Shown here: piece after piece, positions 44,004 through 52,534 of the stretch | Numbering within the stretch: position 1 is the stretch's first letter | How the letters are laid out: the number at the start of each line of letters is the position of its first letter | NCBI GenBank assembly: GCA_947454105.1 | Contig: CANGIP010000002.1 | Location: forward strand, 186,001 to 250,000 | Source: Actinomycetota bacterium | GTDB taxonomy: Bacteria; Actinomycetota; Acidimicrobiia; Acidimicrobiales; Ilumatobacteraceae | Direction: 5' to 3' | Length of the DNA stretch: 64,000 bases | Notes under the pieces: generated by a model | Seen by the model: only the letters and a program-made list of their open reading frames with translations | Databases searched by the model: none | Told to the model about the DNA's origin: nothing | Translations under genes and position numbers: made by a program

Positions 44004-44819
44004 TCAGCGACCCTTAAAGACGGGGCTTCGCTTTTCCATCCACGCAGCTATGGCCTCGGGAGTGTCTTTGGTTCCGAAGTTCACCGTTTGCGCAACACCT
44101 TCATCATCGAGTGCTTCTTCAAGAGTGACATTCATTGAGTTATTGAGCATGCGCTTCGATTGAGCCAACGCAATCGGCGGCAACGCAATCAAGCGATCGG
44201 TCCATTCGGCGACAAAGGCATCGAGTTGCGCATCGGGAACAACACGATTCACTAGTCCAATGCGGTCAGCTTCAGCGGCATCAATGATGTCGGCGAAGAA
44301 TGCCAGTTCTTTAGCGCGATGCAAGCCAATGCGTCGTGGCAACAACCATGATCCACCACCGTCGAGCGACATGCCGCGCTTCGAGAAAATCTGTGAGAAG
44401 CGTGCAGTGTCTGATGCAACGACCAAGTCGCATCCGAGTGCCATGTTGCAGCCAACACCCACTGCAACTCCGCGCACTTTGGCGATCGTGGGTTGCGGCA
44501 AACGTGACAGCGCCATAATCACGCCCGTGACTTCGCGCATTGAGTAATACGAGTGACTATGTGCTCGACCACTGCCGTCACCCATCGCCACTAAATCGGC
44601 TCCACTACAGAACTCGCCATTAGAACCGGTCAGCACAACAACACGATCAGTTGACGTGTGCTGAATCTCGGTGAGCAACTCAAGCAGCTCAATCCACATC
44701 ACACCGTTGACGGCGTTTTTGCTCTTGGGACGATTAAACGTAATCGTCACGACTCCGCCGCTGCGTTCAACGAGGAGTGTTTCGTACTTCTTATTCTGCG
44801 TATCCGAGGTTGTGCTCAC
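44004..44819 (-). CDS. Enoyl-CoA hydratase/isomerase family protein
   Basis: About 271 residues from GTG 44819 (STTSDTQNKKYETLLVERSG); an in-frame ATG at 44852 is an alternative but would overlap the divergent small gene. Crotonase motifs: VVTITFNRPKSKNAVNGVMW, LTGSNGEFCSGADLVAMGD (oxyanion hole), MALGCDLVVASDTARFSQIF and ISKRGMSLDGG-like region (SKRGMSLDGGGSWLLPRRIG). It probably hydrates or isomerises an enoyl-CoA in fatty-acid or aromatic breakdown; no pathway partners are adjacent. Confidence 0.9.
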   Translation of the reverse strand: MSTTSDTQNKKYETLLVERSGGVVTITFNRPKSKNAVNGVMWIELLELLTEIQHTSTDRVVVLTGSNGEFCSGADLVAMGDGSGRAHSHSYYSMREVTGVIMALSRLPQPTIAKVRGVAVGVGCNMALGCDLVVASDTARFSQIFSKRGMSLDGGGSWLLPRRIGLHRAKELAFFADIIDAAEADRIGLVNRVVPDAQLDAFVAEWTDRLIALPPIALAQSKRMLNNSMNVTLEEALDDEGVAQTVNFGTKDTPEAIAAWMEKRSPVFKGR

Positions 44820-44832
44820 TTTATGAACGATA

Positions 44833-44952
44833 ATGAGTTGCGTGGGATTCAACCCTTATCGGAAATTTCGGGCTCGGCGTGCCGACTATGTCTTTGTGGT
44901 TGCGGCAGCAATTGCAATCATCGCCTTGGTCGCCTGGGCATTCACTGGCTGA
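44833..44952 (+). CDS. 39-residue membrane protein
   Basis: Read directly from the sequence: ATG 44833 to TGA 44950-44952. It begins MSCVGFNPYRKFRARRADYV and continues as a single hydrophobic segment FVVAAAIAIIALVAWAFTG. A basic N-terminal half followed by one transmembrane helix is a pattern of small actinobacterial membrane proteins with this FNPYRKxRxRRADY motif. The next gene starts 4 bases later, so the pair is coupled. No clear RBS. Function unknown. Confidence 0.75.
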   Translation: MSCVGFNPYRKFRARRADYVFVVAAAIAIIALVAWAFTG

Positions 44953-44955
44953 CTC

Positions 44956-45219
44956 ATGGCCACCAGCAAAAAGCCCGCCGCGAAGAAGACTGCAAAATCA
45001 CGCAACACGAGTCCCGGCATCTGGTCAGGCCTCTACGGACCAGTCGAAGTACGGCGCATACAGCCCTATCAGGCCCTCAAAACGTATATTTGCCCTGGAT
45101 GTCATCAAGAGATTCCTGCGGGCATGGGACACAACGTGGCGGTGCCTCACGACGCTCCCGATCTACGTCGGCACTGGCACTATGCGTGCTGGGACCGCGA
45201 AGTGAAGACTCACGCGTAA
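44956..45219 (+). CDS. Small CxxC/His zinc-binding-like protein
   Basis: 87 residues. After a Lys/Ala-rich basic tail (ATSKKPAAKKTAKSRNT) a compact domain with a pair of Cys (TYICPGCHQEIPAGMGHN) and DLRRHWHYACWDREV: probable zinc site CxxC...H...C. The pattern is widespread in actinobacteria as a small uncharacterised protein. It follows the 39-residue membrane protein after 3 bases and is convergent with yraN. Confidence 0.8.
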   Translation: MATSKKPAAKKTAKSRNTSPGIWSGLYGPVEVRRIQPYQALKTYICPGCHQEIPAGMGHNVAVPHDAPDLRRHWHYACWDREVKTHA

Positions 45220-45225
45220 AGCTGC

Positions 45226-45699
45226 TCAAAACGCTGCTTCGATGACTTCGAAAGTGACTTTGTCCTTCGGACCAATCACCGCAGCCACATCAAATCGAAC
45301 CGATACACGAGCGTTCGGATTTTCACTGAGCCAATGAGCGGCCAATCGGCGGAGTCGCAGTTGTTTGTTTGCATCAACCGCTAATGCCGGCGATCCAAAA
45401 TCGGCGGTCGCTCGTGTTTTGACTTCACAGATCACCAACACCGAATCGCGTCTGGCAACGATGTCAATTTCGCCCTGTCGGCAACGCCAGTTGCGCTCGA
45501 CAATTTCGTAACCATGTTTGCGATACCACTCAGCAACGAGGTCTTCGCCCCACGCACCGAAACTTTGGTTATGACTAACTACGCCTTGTCGAGATCGGTC
45601 AGATCTTCTTGGGGCAGTTCTTCGACGTTCACGTCTTTGAAACTGAAAATTCGTACCTTCGGGACGAATCGGCTCTTGCGGTACATGTCCCATACCCAT
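45226..45699 (-). CDS. yraN: YraN family (UPF0102) endonuclease-like protein
   Basis: Up to 157 residues. The conserved core runs from SFGAWGEDLVAEWYRKHGYE through GEIDIVARRDSVLVICEVKT (the D...ExK restriction-endonuclease-like motif) to DVAAVIGPKDKVTFEVIEAA. The start is doubtful: the only ATGs (45699, 45693) give about 40 extra residues overlapping DUF2469 by 120 bases, while no ATG, GTG or TTG lies between those and the conserved region. It belongs to the DUF2469-yraN end of the housekeeping block. Nuclease activity is unproven in this family. Confidence 0.85.
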   Translation of the reverse strand: MGMGHVPQEPIRPEGTNFQFQRRERRRTAPRRSDRSRQGVVSHNQSFGAWGEDLVAEWYRKHGYEIVERNWRCRQGEIDIVARRDSVLVICEVKTRATADFGSPALAVDANKQLRLRRLAAHWLSENPNARVSVRFDVAAVIGPKDKVTFEVIEAAF

Positions 45700-45890
45700 G
45701 CGTCGGTTAATTCCACCTCGATCAGTGGCCGTGTGCTGTCACCTTTGACATTGACATCAACTTTATTGGCCAAGTAAAACCGGCGCTCGGTTTCAATAGC
45801 GAAACGGAACATGCCCGCAACGTCTTGATATTCCTGCGCGAGGTGAAGTTCGCGATCAGCCTCGAAGTCTTCGAGATCGTCGGTACTCAA
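45579..45890 (-). CDS. DUF2469 family protein
   Basis: 103 residues with the conserved start STDDLEDFEADRELHLAQEY, QDVAGMFRFAIETERRFYLA, ANKVDVNV and the tail EDLTDLDKA. The family is restricted to actinobacteria, is almost always found beside rplS/yraN, and has no known function. It stops inside the region of the overlapping yraN frame. The rplS gene is 67 bases upstream, and all genes of the block run the same way. Confidence 0.92.
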   Translation of the reverse strand: MSTDDLEDFEADRELHLAQEYQDVAGMFRFAIETERRFYLANKVDVNVKGDSTRPLIEVELTDAWVWDMYRKSRFVPKVRIFSFKDVNVEELPQEDLTDLDKA

Positions 45891-45957
45891 TGGTCAACAC
45901 TCAAATCGTGAAAGCAAACGTGACAACAGATATGAAGGGAAAGATTTCCCAATGAAA

Positions 45958-46305
45958 TCAGAAGTCGCGCTTTTCGCGAACCTTGGCAGCCTTACCGGTG
46001 CGGTCACGCAAGTAGTACAACTTGGCACGGCGTACATCGCCTCGCTTCATGACTTCAATCTTGGCAACTGTTGGGGTGTGCACGGGGAATGTGCGCTCAA
46101 CGCCAACGCCATAGCTGACCTTACGAACGGTGTAGGTCTCTTGAATTCCTGAGCCATGACGTCCGATGACGTTGCCCTGGAAAATCTGAATACGCTCTTT
46201 GCCACTTTCAACAACGCGCACGTGAACCTTAAGTTCATCTCCGGGACCGAACACAGGAATGTCGGAACGGATGTGTTGTAGGTCAACGATGTCGGTGGTC
46301 TTCAT
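45958..46305 (-). CDS. rplS: 50S ribosomal protein L19
   Basis: 115 residues, ribosomal protein bL19: [60 protein letters not shown] and [20 protein letters not shown]. It lies at the 30S-50S interface. Downstream of trmD with a 61-base gap; rpsP-khpA-rimM-trmD-rplS is the usual order and suggests a co-transcribed ribosome-maturation group. Confidence 0.98.
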   Translation of the reverse strand: MKTTDIVDLQHIRSDIPVFGPGDELKVHVRVVESGKERIQIFQGNVIGRHGSGIQETYTVRKVSYGVGVERTFPVHTPTVAKIEVMKRGDVRRAKLYYLRDRTGKAAKVREKRDF

Positions 46306-46366
46306 GACGGGTTTCCTTAGAACTTTTCAGGGACATACGACCTGGGTAGATCGCAGTCACGGCTTG

Positions 46367-47116
46367 TCAAGGATACGGGATAGCAGGGAACTCTTCCAAC
46401 AAGGCGAGCTCATCATTTGAAAGTCCGTTACGGGCCTCAATGAGGTCGGGTCGCTGGCTGATGGTCCGGTGCAAGGCCTGGGCCAGACGCCAGCGCTCGA
46501 CCTGCGCATGGTTGCCACCCCGTAACACATCTGGCACTTCCCACCCTCGAAAATCGGCGGGACGGGTGAAATGGGGCTCTTCGAGCAGATTGGTAGCCCC
46601 AAAACTCTCGGTCACCGGACTTTGGGCATTCCCCATCGCCCCAGCTAACAGGCGGGTCACCGCCTCAATAATGAGGCAGGCTGCCACTTCTCCCCCGGAC
46701 AAGACGACATCGCCGATACTGATTTCGCCATCAACGAGGTGTTCACGCACCCGATGATCGATTCCTTCGTAGCGACCGCACAACAAACTGAAGCCACCCG
46801 AGGGACCCTCGTGAGTGGCCGCCAATTCGTGGGCGAAAGCCTGATCGAAACGCCGACCGCCTGGGCTCAACAAGAACAAAGGTCGTGGAGGTTGGGCAGC
46901 TTCGACTGAGGCAAAGATCGGTTCGGCCCGCATCACCATGCCGGCGCCGCCACCAAAGGGAGCATCGTCGACCGTGCGGTGAACATCAGCGGTGTGCTCT
47001 CGCAAGTCATGGCTGCGCAGATCAAGCAAACCCGACTCCCGACATTTACCCAACAAACTCTCGGAACAAAAGTTGTTCACGATGCTCGGGAAGATGGTGA
47101 AAACATCAACTCGCAT
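46367..47116 (-). CDS. trmD: tRNA (guanine-N1)-methyltransferase TrmD
   Basis: 249 residues, starting MRVDVFTIFPSIVNNFCSES. SPOUT-type motifs: VDDAPFGGGAGMVMRAEPIF, LLCGRYEGIDHRVREHLVDG, ISIGDVVLSGGEVAACLIIE and FTRPADFRGWEVPDVLRGGN. It methylates G37 of tRNAs that carry G36, preventing frameshifts. The gene ends 61 bases before rplS and starts 5 bases after the rimM stop. Confidence 0.97.
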   Translation of the reverse strand: MRVDVFTIFPSIVNNFCSESLLGKCRESGLLDLRSHDLREHTADVHRTVDDAPFGGGAGMVMRAEPIFASVEAAQPPRPLFLLSPGGRRFDQAFAHELAATHEGPSGGFSLLCGRYEGIDHRVREHLVDGEISIGDVVLSGGEVAACLIIEAVTRLLAGAMGNAQSPVTESFGATNLLEEPHFTRPADFRGWEVPDVLRGGNHAQVERWRLAQALHRTISQRPDLIEARNGLSNDELALLEEFPAIPYP

Positions 47117-47121
47117 GTGAA

Positions 47122-47643
47122 CTACTTCGCGTCTTCGAAAACTTCAAACAGACCATCGGGCGGATCAATCGTAATCACAAATCCGTCAGCGCCATCGGGC
47201 ACGACTGACTCAACAAAAATCACCGGAACAAGCGCACCTGATTCAAGCTCAAGTAAATCGTTTGCTGGATTTTTGAGAACTGCGATGCATGTGCCGCGGT
47301 CGACACCATCAGTGCCAACAACGCGCGCGCCAATGACTTGATGTACCCACACTGCTTCTGGATCATCAATGGGTTCGGCCCACACAACCTTGTTCACAAG
47401 GCGCTCAACATTATTTCGATCATCGATACCGACAATGCCGACGACCCAACGATCGGCGCCGGTGTTCGCCATTGAGGTTCGTGCTGACACTTCAAACCAC
47501 TCGCCGGCCCAGAGACGTGCACCAATTTGGACGCGCTCAGAACGATCGGTTGACAACTTGATATAGATCTGCCCTTTCACACCGTGAGGGCGACCAAAAC
47601 GGCCTACTTCTAAAAGGCCTTCAGGAGTTTTTTCAGCAGTCAC
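47122..47643 (-). CDS. rimM: Ribosome maturation factor RimM
   Basis: 173 residues. The N-terminal domain begins LEVGRFGRPHGVKGQIYIKL and the C-terminal PRC-barrel carries VHQVIGARVVGTDGVDRGTC and DLLELESGALVPVIFVESVV. RimM helps fold the 30S head and binds S19. It is immediately upstream of trmD, with a 5-base spacing, consistent with co-transcription. Confidence 0.94.
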   Translation of the reverse strand: MTAEKTPEGLLEVGRFGRPHGVKGQIYIKLSTDRSERVQIGARLWAGEWFEVSARTSMANTGADRWVVGIVGIDDRNNVERLVNKVVWAEPIDDPEAVWVHQVIGARVVGTDGVDRGTCIAVLKNPANDLLELESGALVPVIFVESVVPDGADGFVITIDPPDGLFEVFEDAK

Positions 47644-47662
47644 GGAAACTCCGTGAACTCAA

Positions 47663-47926
47663 TCAGTCAACGAAGTCGACGTCGACTTCGCGACCGTCTT
47701 TAGCGGCAGCAGCACGCACGAGGGTGCGAATGCTTTGTGCGGTACGACCACGACGACCGATCACTCGACCGAGGTCTCCGGGACCAACCTTGACTTCAAG
47801 ACGCAAACGATTGCGACCTTCGGTTTCGGCAACATTCACCGCATCGGGATCGTCAACAATTGAACGAACGACGTGCGTCAAAACAGCAACTGCTGTTGGC
47901 GAAGAAATTTCGTTGGGATCAGTCAT
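47663..47926 (-). CDS. khpA: KH-domain RNA-binding protein KhpA
   Basis: 87 residues from ATG 47926 (TDPNEISSPTAVAVLTHVVR); earlier in-frame codons overlap rpsP and are not needed. The KH core with its GxxG loop is VGPGDLGRVIGRRGRTAQSI. KhpA proteins partner with KhpB/Jag to bind RNA and influence cell division. It lies between rpsP and rimM, as in many actinobacteria and firmicutes. Confidence 0.93.
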   Translation of the reverse strand: MTDPNEISSPTAVAVLTHVVRSIVDDPDAVNVAETEGRNRLRLEVKVGPGDLGRVIGRRGRTAQSIRTLVRAAAAKDGREVDVDFVD

Positions 47927-47936
47927 AACAACTGAA

Positions 47937-48206
47937 TCACTTAGCGCGAGCAGCAGTGAACTGTGCCCATGCGCCCGAGATTTCAAGAATCTTCTTGACG
48001 CGCTCCGTGGGCTGTGCGCCCTTCATCAACCAGGCAACAGCCTTGTCGTTGTCGAGATTGATGACCGAAGGCTCGGTGCGTGGGTTGTACTGACCCAAGA
48101 TTTCGAGGAATGAACCGTCACGGGCGGCGCGGCTGTCGCTCGCGATCACGCGGTAATGAGGCTGCTTGGTCTTTCCGACACGTGTAAGGCGTAACTTGAC
48201 TGACAT
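47937..48206 (-). CDS. rpsP: 30S ribosomal protein S16
   Basis: 89 residues, bS16: SVKLRLTRVGKTKQPHYRVI, ASDSRAARDGSFLEILGQYN, RTEPSVINLDNDKAVAWLMK and GAQPTERVKKILEISG. It stabilises the 5' domain of 16S rRNA. The khpA start lies 10 bases downstream. 111 bases separate it from ffh, where a promoter may lie. Confidence 0.98.
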   Translation of the reverse strand: MSVKLRLTRVGKTKQPHYRVIASDSRAARDGSFLEILGQYNPRTEPSVINLDNDKAVAWLMKGAQPTERVKKILEISGAWAQFTAARAK

Positions 48207-48317
48207 TCGGCGATAACTCCTGATTCAAGCGCCTAGAACCAGTCCAGGCAGACAGCGAAGGCTAACCCGAAAGTACCCCTTCCCCAACGCCACGAGGCAA
48301 GTCTTGGCTGGTCGCAC

Positions 48318-49754
48318 TCAGCGTGACGGCGGGAAACCGGGGAATCCGCCACCAGGCGCTCCACCACCGAGACCATCACCAAAGCCGCCACCTTGACCAG
48401 GAAGGCCGCCCGCTCCAAGGGCACCGAGGCCTGCCATCGATGACATCTTGCGCTTACCCTTTTTGCCAGTGGTCATGCCACCCATGCGCTTCATCATCTT
48501 TTGCATCTCACCAAACTGCTTGACCAAACGGTTCACTTCGGCGATCGATCGGCCACTGCCCGACGCGATGCGCTGGCGACGACTGCCATTGATGATTTCG
48601 GGCGTGCGACGTTCCTCTTTGGTCATCGACCGAATAATGGCCTCAACAGGCTTCAGTTCATCGTCGCCGATCTTGGCATTCTTCAACTCTTTGGGCATTC
48701 CGGGCATCATGCCCATCAAGCCACCAAGTGGTCCCATCTTCTTGAGCGACTGCATTTGCTCCAAGAAGTCGTCGAGCGTGAAATCGCCATCGAGCAACTT
48801 GGCGGCCGCTTCTTCAGCAGCATCTTTCTCAAAAGCCTGTTCGGCTTGTTCGATGAGGGTGAGCATGTCGCCCATACCCAATATGCGCCCCGCCATACGA
48901 TCGGGATGGAACTGTTCGAACGCATCAAGCTTTTCGCCAGTACTTGCGAAAGCAATTGGGCGACCAATGACTTCTTTAACCGACAACGCTGCACCACCAC
49001 GAGCGTCACCATCAAGCTTTGACAAGATAACACCGTCGATTTGCAAAGTGTTGTGAAAAGCTTCTGCGACGTTGACGGCATCTTGACCAGTCATCGCGTC
49101 GATCACGAGGAACGTATAGTTCGGGGTGATCTGATCGGAGATCTGGCGAATCTGCGCCATCATTTCGTCGTCAATTGACAAACGACCAGCGGTGTCAACA
49201 ATCAAAACATCTTTGCCAAGTCGACGCGCTTCAGCGAGACCGCGAACAGCTGTCGTGACTGGATCGCTTGGATCACTGAATACCGGAACATCAATTTGTC
49301 GACCGAGTGTGCGCAACTGTTCAACAGCGGCAGGACGTTGTAAGTCGGCACCAACAAGAAGCGGGTGACGACCTTGCGACTTGAACCACTTGGCCAACTT
49401 GGCCGAGTTAGTTGTTTTACCTGAACCCTGCAAACCAGCCATCAATACCACAGTGGGTGGACGACTGGAGTAGGTGATCTTGAGGGTTTCGCCACCAAGA
49501 ATATTGGTGAGTTCTTGATTGACAAGTTTGATGACTTGCTGGCTCGGATCAAGCGCCTTCGATGACTCGATTCCGATGGCACCTTCACGAATTCGTGCAA
49601 CGACATTACGAACCACGCTGACGTTGACGTCAGCTTCTAAAAGTGCGGTACGAATTTCTTTGAGTACTTCATCGACATCGGCTTCGGTTAACCGACCTTT
49701 GCCGCGAATTCGCTTGAAGATTCCGTCAAAACGATGAGAGAGGTTGTCGAACAT
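48318..49754 (-). CDS. ffh: Signal recognition particle protein Ffh
   Basis: 478 residues: N domain, GTPase G domain (G1 LMAGLQGSGKTTNSAKLAK; DTAGRL; TKLDGDARGGAALS-like region VILSKLDGDARGG) and M domain from about residue 300 with Met-rich helices (MMPGMPKELKNAKI; MTKEERRTPEIINGSRRQRI). The C-terminal tail (about 435-478) is unusually Gly/Pro-rich (LPGQGGGFGDGLGGGAPGGG). Ffh binds signal sequences and 4.5S RNA. It lies two genes from ftsY on the same strand. Confidence 0.97.
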   Translation of the reverse strand: MFDNLSHRFDGIFKRIRGKGRLTEADVDEVLKEIRTALLEADVNVSVVRNVVARIREGAIGIESSKALDPSQQVIKLVNQELTNILGGETLKITYSSRPPTVVLMAGLQGSGKTTNSAKLAKWFKSQGRHPLLVGADLQRPAAVEQLRTLGRQIDVPVFSDPSDPVTTAVRGLAEARRLGKDVLIVDTAGRLSIDDEMMAQIRQISDQITPNYTFLVIDAMTGQDAVNVAEAFHNTLQIDGVILSKLDGDARGGAALSVKEVIGRPIAFASTGEKLDAFEQFHPDRMAGRILGMGDMLTLIEQAEQAFEKDAAEEAAAKLLDGDFTLDDFLEQMQSLKKMGPLGGLMGMMPGMPKELKNAKIGDDELKPVEAIIRSMTKEERRTPEIINGSRRQRIASGSGRSIAEVNRLVKQFGEMQKMMKRMGGMTTGKKGKRKMSSMAGLGALGAGGLPGQGGGFGDGLGGGAPGGGFPGFPPSR

Positions 49755-49797
49755 AGCAACCCTGAGGCTACCGCCCCACTTTCAGGCGGTGACGGCG

Positions 49798-51330
49798 TCA
49801 GCCAACAACGACGGCGGTGACTTTGTCGGCTTTCACCGTCAAAGTCACACGATCGGTGCGGTAGTCCATCGTGAGAGCGAAATCTTCGCCATCACGACTT
49901 CCGACACGAACGACCCACCCTTTTCCTTCAGCGGACTTGGTGGCATCGGTTTCGGTCATACCGACCAAAACATCAGCCGACTCTTGAGTGATTGCCGCGG
50001 TCGGATCAACTGCAGCGCCGGTGCCAGTTTCTGGCACAGGAACCTCAGTCATCGGTACTTCATTAACCGCATCAGCGACTTGCATGTACTCATCGGGTAA
50101 CGCCGACACCGTGTAACGGCCGGCGAAACCACTTTCGTCTTTCGCAGCGATGAACGTGTACCCAGGTACGAGGTAGATCGAACCATCAGCTCCGTAGAGC
50201 GTCACGAGTTCTTCTTCAACACTGACGATTGATACTTCTTGAATTTCTGGTGCTGGTGCATCAACAGCTGGTACATCAGTCACAATTTCGTCGGTTGCAA
50301 CAACATCAGAATTCGGAACCGGAATAGTTGCAGCCGTTGCTTCAATCGGCACATCAGTGGACGGCGTGACTTCGACGGCAGAACCTGACGCAACGCCGGC
50401 GCTTGACGCCATAGGAGCGTCATAAGCAATTCCGCCACGAACCATTGGTCCGCCCCACGTGCCATTTTGCTGCGAATTCAAACGCTCAAGACCTGCTGTA
50501 GTTCCGATGCGTGGGTACGACGCACCAGATTGCACATCAGCGAGCACCCCGCTCGCCCAGGTGATGGCGGCGTCAGCGCCATAGCCAATCGACCATGTCA
50601 GCGAGCTACGAACGCCATCAATCTTCAAGTAACCAGTGACATTGGCGCCCCACTCATCGGCGTACGAATCAAGGGTGAGGTCATTGCTATTGATACCGAG
50701 GGCCGTGACAGTCGTTGTAAAGAGAGCTTCGGCTTCGGCCTTGGTCGGAACATTTTCGGGAGCAACAGGTTCGGCACAAACTCCGCCATCTGGAGCGATC
50801 GTTGGTGCGGCTGCATCTGTCGTTGGTGCATCGCTAGCAATTGGAGGATCGACCATCACACATCCGGATGAAGACATTGATGACTGATCCCAAGCCGGCG
50901 AGTAACTCCAATAATGCATCGCGTCAGAACTGACATACAAAGTTGGTGTTGTGCCGTCGTAGTTACCAGATAAGTAACCACCGCCCTGCGACACATCTTG
51001 AACGACGAAATCTTTAGTGACTCCGAATGCCGTCTTGAGCGCATTCAACGAATCTGTCGAAACTTCACCAGCGGTCAACGTGTACGAGGGCGCATCGCTC
51101 TCGAGTGCTGGCAAATCAGTGGCGGCCGTGAAGTGTTGCTGATAACCCCACATCATTTTTTCATCGGCACCAGCCGTGTCAGATGCCGCTGGCGCCGAGG
51201 CTGACGAACCGCCACCGTTAGCGGCGGACAAAACCAAGATGGGAGGACCCGAAGCATCGGGATCGTCGCCACACGACGACACGGCAAAGAGGGCGAAAAC
51301 TGTCAGGGTGGGAACCAGGATTTTCTTCAT
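49798..51330 (-). CDS. Large secreted lipoprotein with I78-type inhibitor-like C-terminus
   Basis: 510 residues. A signal peptide with lipobox (TLTVFALFAVSSC) and a long extracytoplasmic region. The N-terminal two-thirds resembles no family I know and contains Ser/Ala/Pro-rich linkers and two Cys. The last 65 residues (VGMTETDATKSAEGKGWVVR, VGSRDGEDFALTMDYRTDRV) resemble the peptidase inhibitor I78/potato inhibitor-type motif. It sits between ffh and ftsY, an unusual place, and would itself use the export pathway. Inhibitor function is inference. Confidence 0.75.
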   Translation of the reverse strand: MKKILVPTLTVFALFAVSSCGDDPDASGPPILVLSAANGGGSSASAPAASDTAGADEKMMWGYQQHFTAATDLPALESDAPSYTLTAGEVSTDSLNALKTAFGVTKDFVVQDVSQGGGYLSGNYDGTTPTLYVSSDAMHYWSYSPAWDQSSMSSSGCVMVDPPIASDAPTTDAAAPTIAPDGGVCAEPVAPENVPTKAEAEALFTTTVTALGINSNDLTLDSYADEWGANVTGYLKIDGVRSSLTWSIGYGADAAITWASGVLADVQSGASYPRIGTTAGLERLNSQQNGTWGGPMVRGGIAYDAPMASSAGVASGSAVEVTPSTDVPIEATAATIPVPNSDVVATDEIVTDVPAVDAPAPEIQEVSIVSVEEELVTLYGADGSIYLVPGYTFIAAKDESGFAGRYTVSALPDEYMQVADAVNEVPMTEVPVPETGTGAAVDPTAAITQESADVLVGMTETDATKSAEGKGWVVRVGSRDGEDFALTMDYRTDRVTLTVKADKVTAVVVG

Positions 51331-51412
51331 ACAACTGAGACGATGCCAGATTCTGGGTTAGTTCCCAACCCATCAAGAAAATTTGGGAACAAAGTCATTT
51401 TTTCTTGGCGGG

Positions 51413-52519
51413 TCACCCATTGAAAAGTGCAGAGACGTATTCGTCGGGGTTGAAAGCCACCAGATCGCCAATGGTCTCGCCCAGACCTACCAGCTTGATA
51501 GGAATGCCCATTTCGGTTTCGATGGCAAAGACGATTCCACCCTTGGCAGATCCGTCAAGTTTGGTGAGAACAACGCCAGTGACACCCGCAGCATCGGTAA
51601 ATTCGCGGGCTTGCGACAAACCGTTCTGACCAGTCGTGGCATCGATGACCAGCAGCACCTCAGTCACTTGGCCCGGCTCGCGATCGGCAATACGACGCAC
51701 CTTGCGCAGTTCGTCCATGAGGTTCGATTTGTTTTGCAAACGCCCGGCCGTGTCGCCAAGCACGAGGTCAAAGCCCTTAGCGGCAGCTCGTTGAATACCG
51801 TCGAAGATGACCGAGCTCGGATCTCCGCCTTCAGCACCGCGCACAAGCTCAGCACCTGAACGCTCGGCCCACGTGCCCAACTGTTCAGCTGCTGCCGCAC
51901 GGAAAGTATCACCCGCCGCAAGCACCAGCGAACGACCAAGTTGCGCTTGTTGCGCCGACACTTTGCCAATGGTGGTGGTCTTGCCAACACCGTTCACTCC
52001 GACGAACAGCCACACGTTGATTCGGCCTTCATCAAGTTGCGCAAAGTTCAATTGACGATTCGCACCTTCAAGACGCGAAGTCATTTCTCGTTGTAACGCA
52101 ATGAGCAGTTCATCGGGAGTCGTAATTTCTTTGGCCTTCACGCGACCGCGCAAAGAGTTCAGCAATTCGTCGGTCACGCCGATTCCGACGTCAGCCTTTA
52201 ATAACGCCTCTTCGAGATCGTCCCACGTTTCGTTGGTGATGCCACCACGCGCCCGCACTCCCCCAAAAACGCCAGCCAATGACAATGCCGTTTTGCCCCA
52301 ACGACTTTTCGGTGGTGCCGGTGGTTCAACAACGACATTTTCAACAACATGTGTTTCAACAACTTCTGTCGGCTCAGTCGACTGTTCTGGCACAACCGGT
52401 TCTGAGATGACTGGCTTGACGCCCGCGCTTTGACCCGAACGTCGATTCAGAACGACAACGCCGAGGCCGAAGACCACAGCAACGACCAACAGGATCAACA
52501 AGAGAGTTTGCGTATTCAT
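51413..52519 (-). CDS. ftsY: Signal recognition particle receptor FtsY
   Basis: 368 residues. An N-terminal membrane helix (TLLLILLVVAVVFGLGVVVL) and an acidic/Pro-rich A-domain-like linker precede the NG domain: VGVNGVGKTTTIGKVSAQQA, VLAAGDTFRAAAAEQL, LVLGDTAGRLQNKSNLMDEL and GVVLTKLDGSAKGGIVFAIE. It docks SRP-ribosome complexes at the membrane and interacts with Ffh. It follows smc by 15 bases and precedes the I78-type lipoprotein gene. Confidence 0.96.
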   Translation of the reverse strand: MNTQTLLLILLVVAVVFGLGVVVLNRRSGQSAGVKPVISEPVVPEQSTEPTEVVETHVVENVVVEPPAPPKSRWGKTALSLAGVFGGVRARGGITNETWDDLEEALLKADVGIGVTDELLNSLRGRVKAKEITTPDELLIALQREMTSRLEGANRQLNFAQLDEGRINVWLFVGVNGVGKTTTIGKVSAQQAQLGRSLVLAAGDTFRAAAAEQLGTWAERSGAELVRGAEGGDPSSVIFDGIQRAAAKGFDLVLGDTAGRLQNKSNLMDELRKVRRIADREPGQVTEVLLVIDATTGQNGLSQAREFTDAAGVTGVVLTKLDGSAKGGIVFAIETEMGIPIKLVGLGETIGDLVAFNPDEYVSALFNG

Positions 52520-52534
52520 TCGAGTTCCTTGAAG

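Noticed and set aside
48448-49056. Long plus-strand frame opposite ffh (202 codons)
   Set aside because: It is antisense to a clearly conserved gene with all Ffh motifs; such frames are common in codon-biased DNA.
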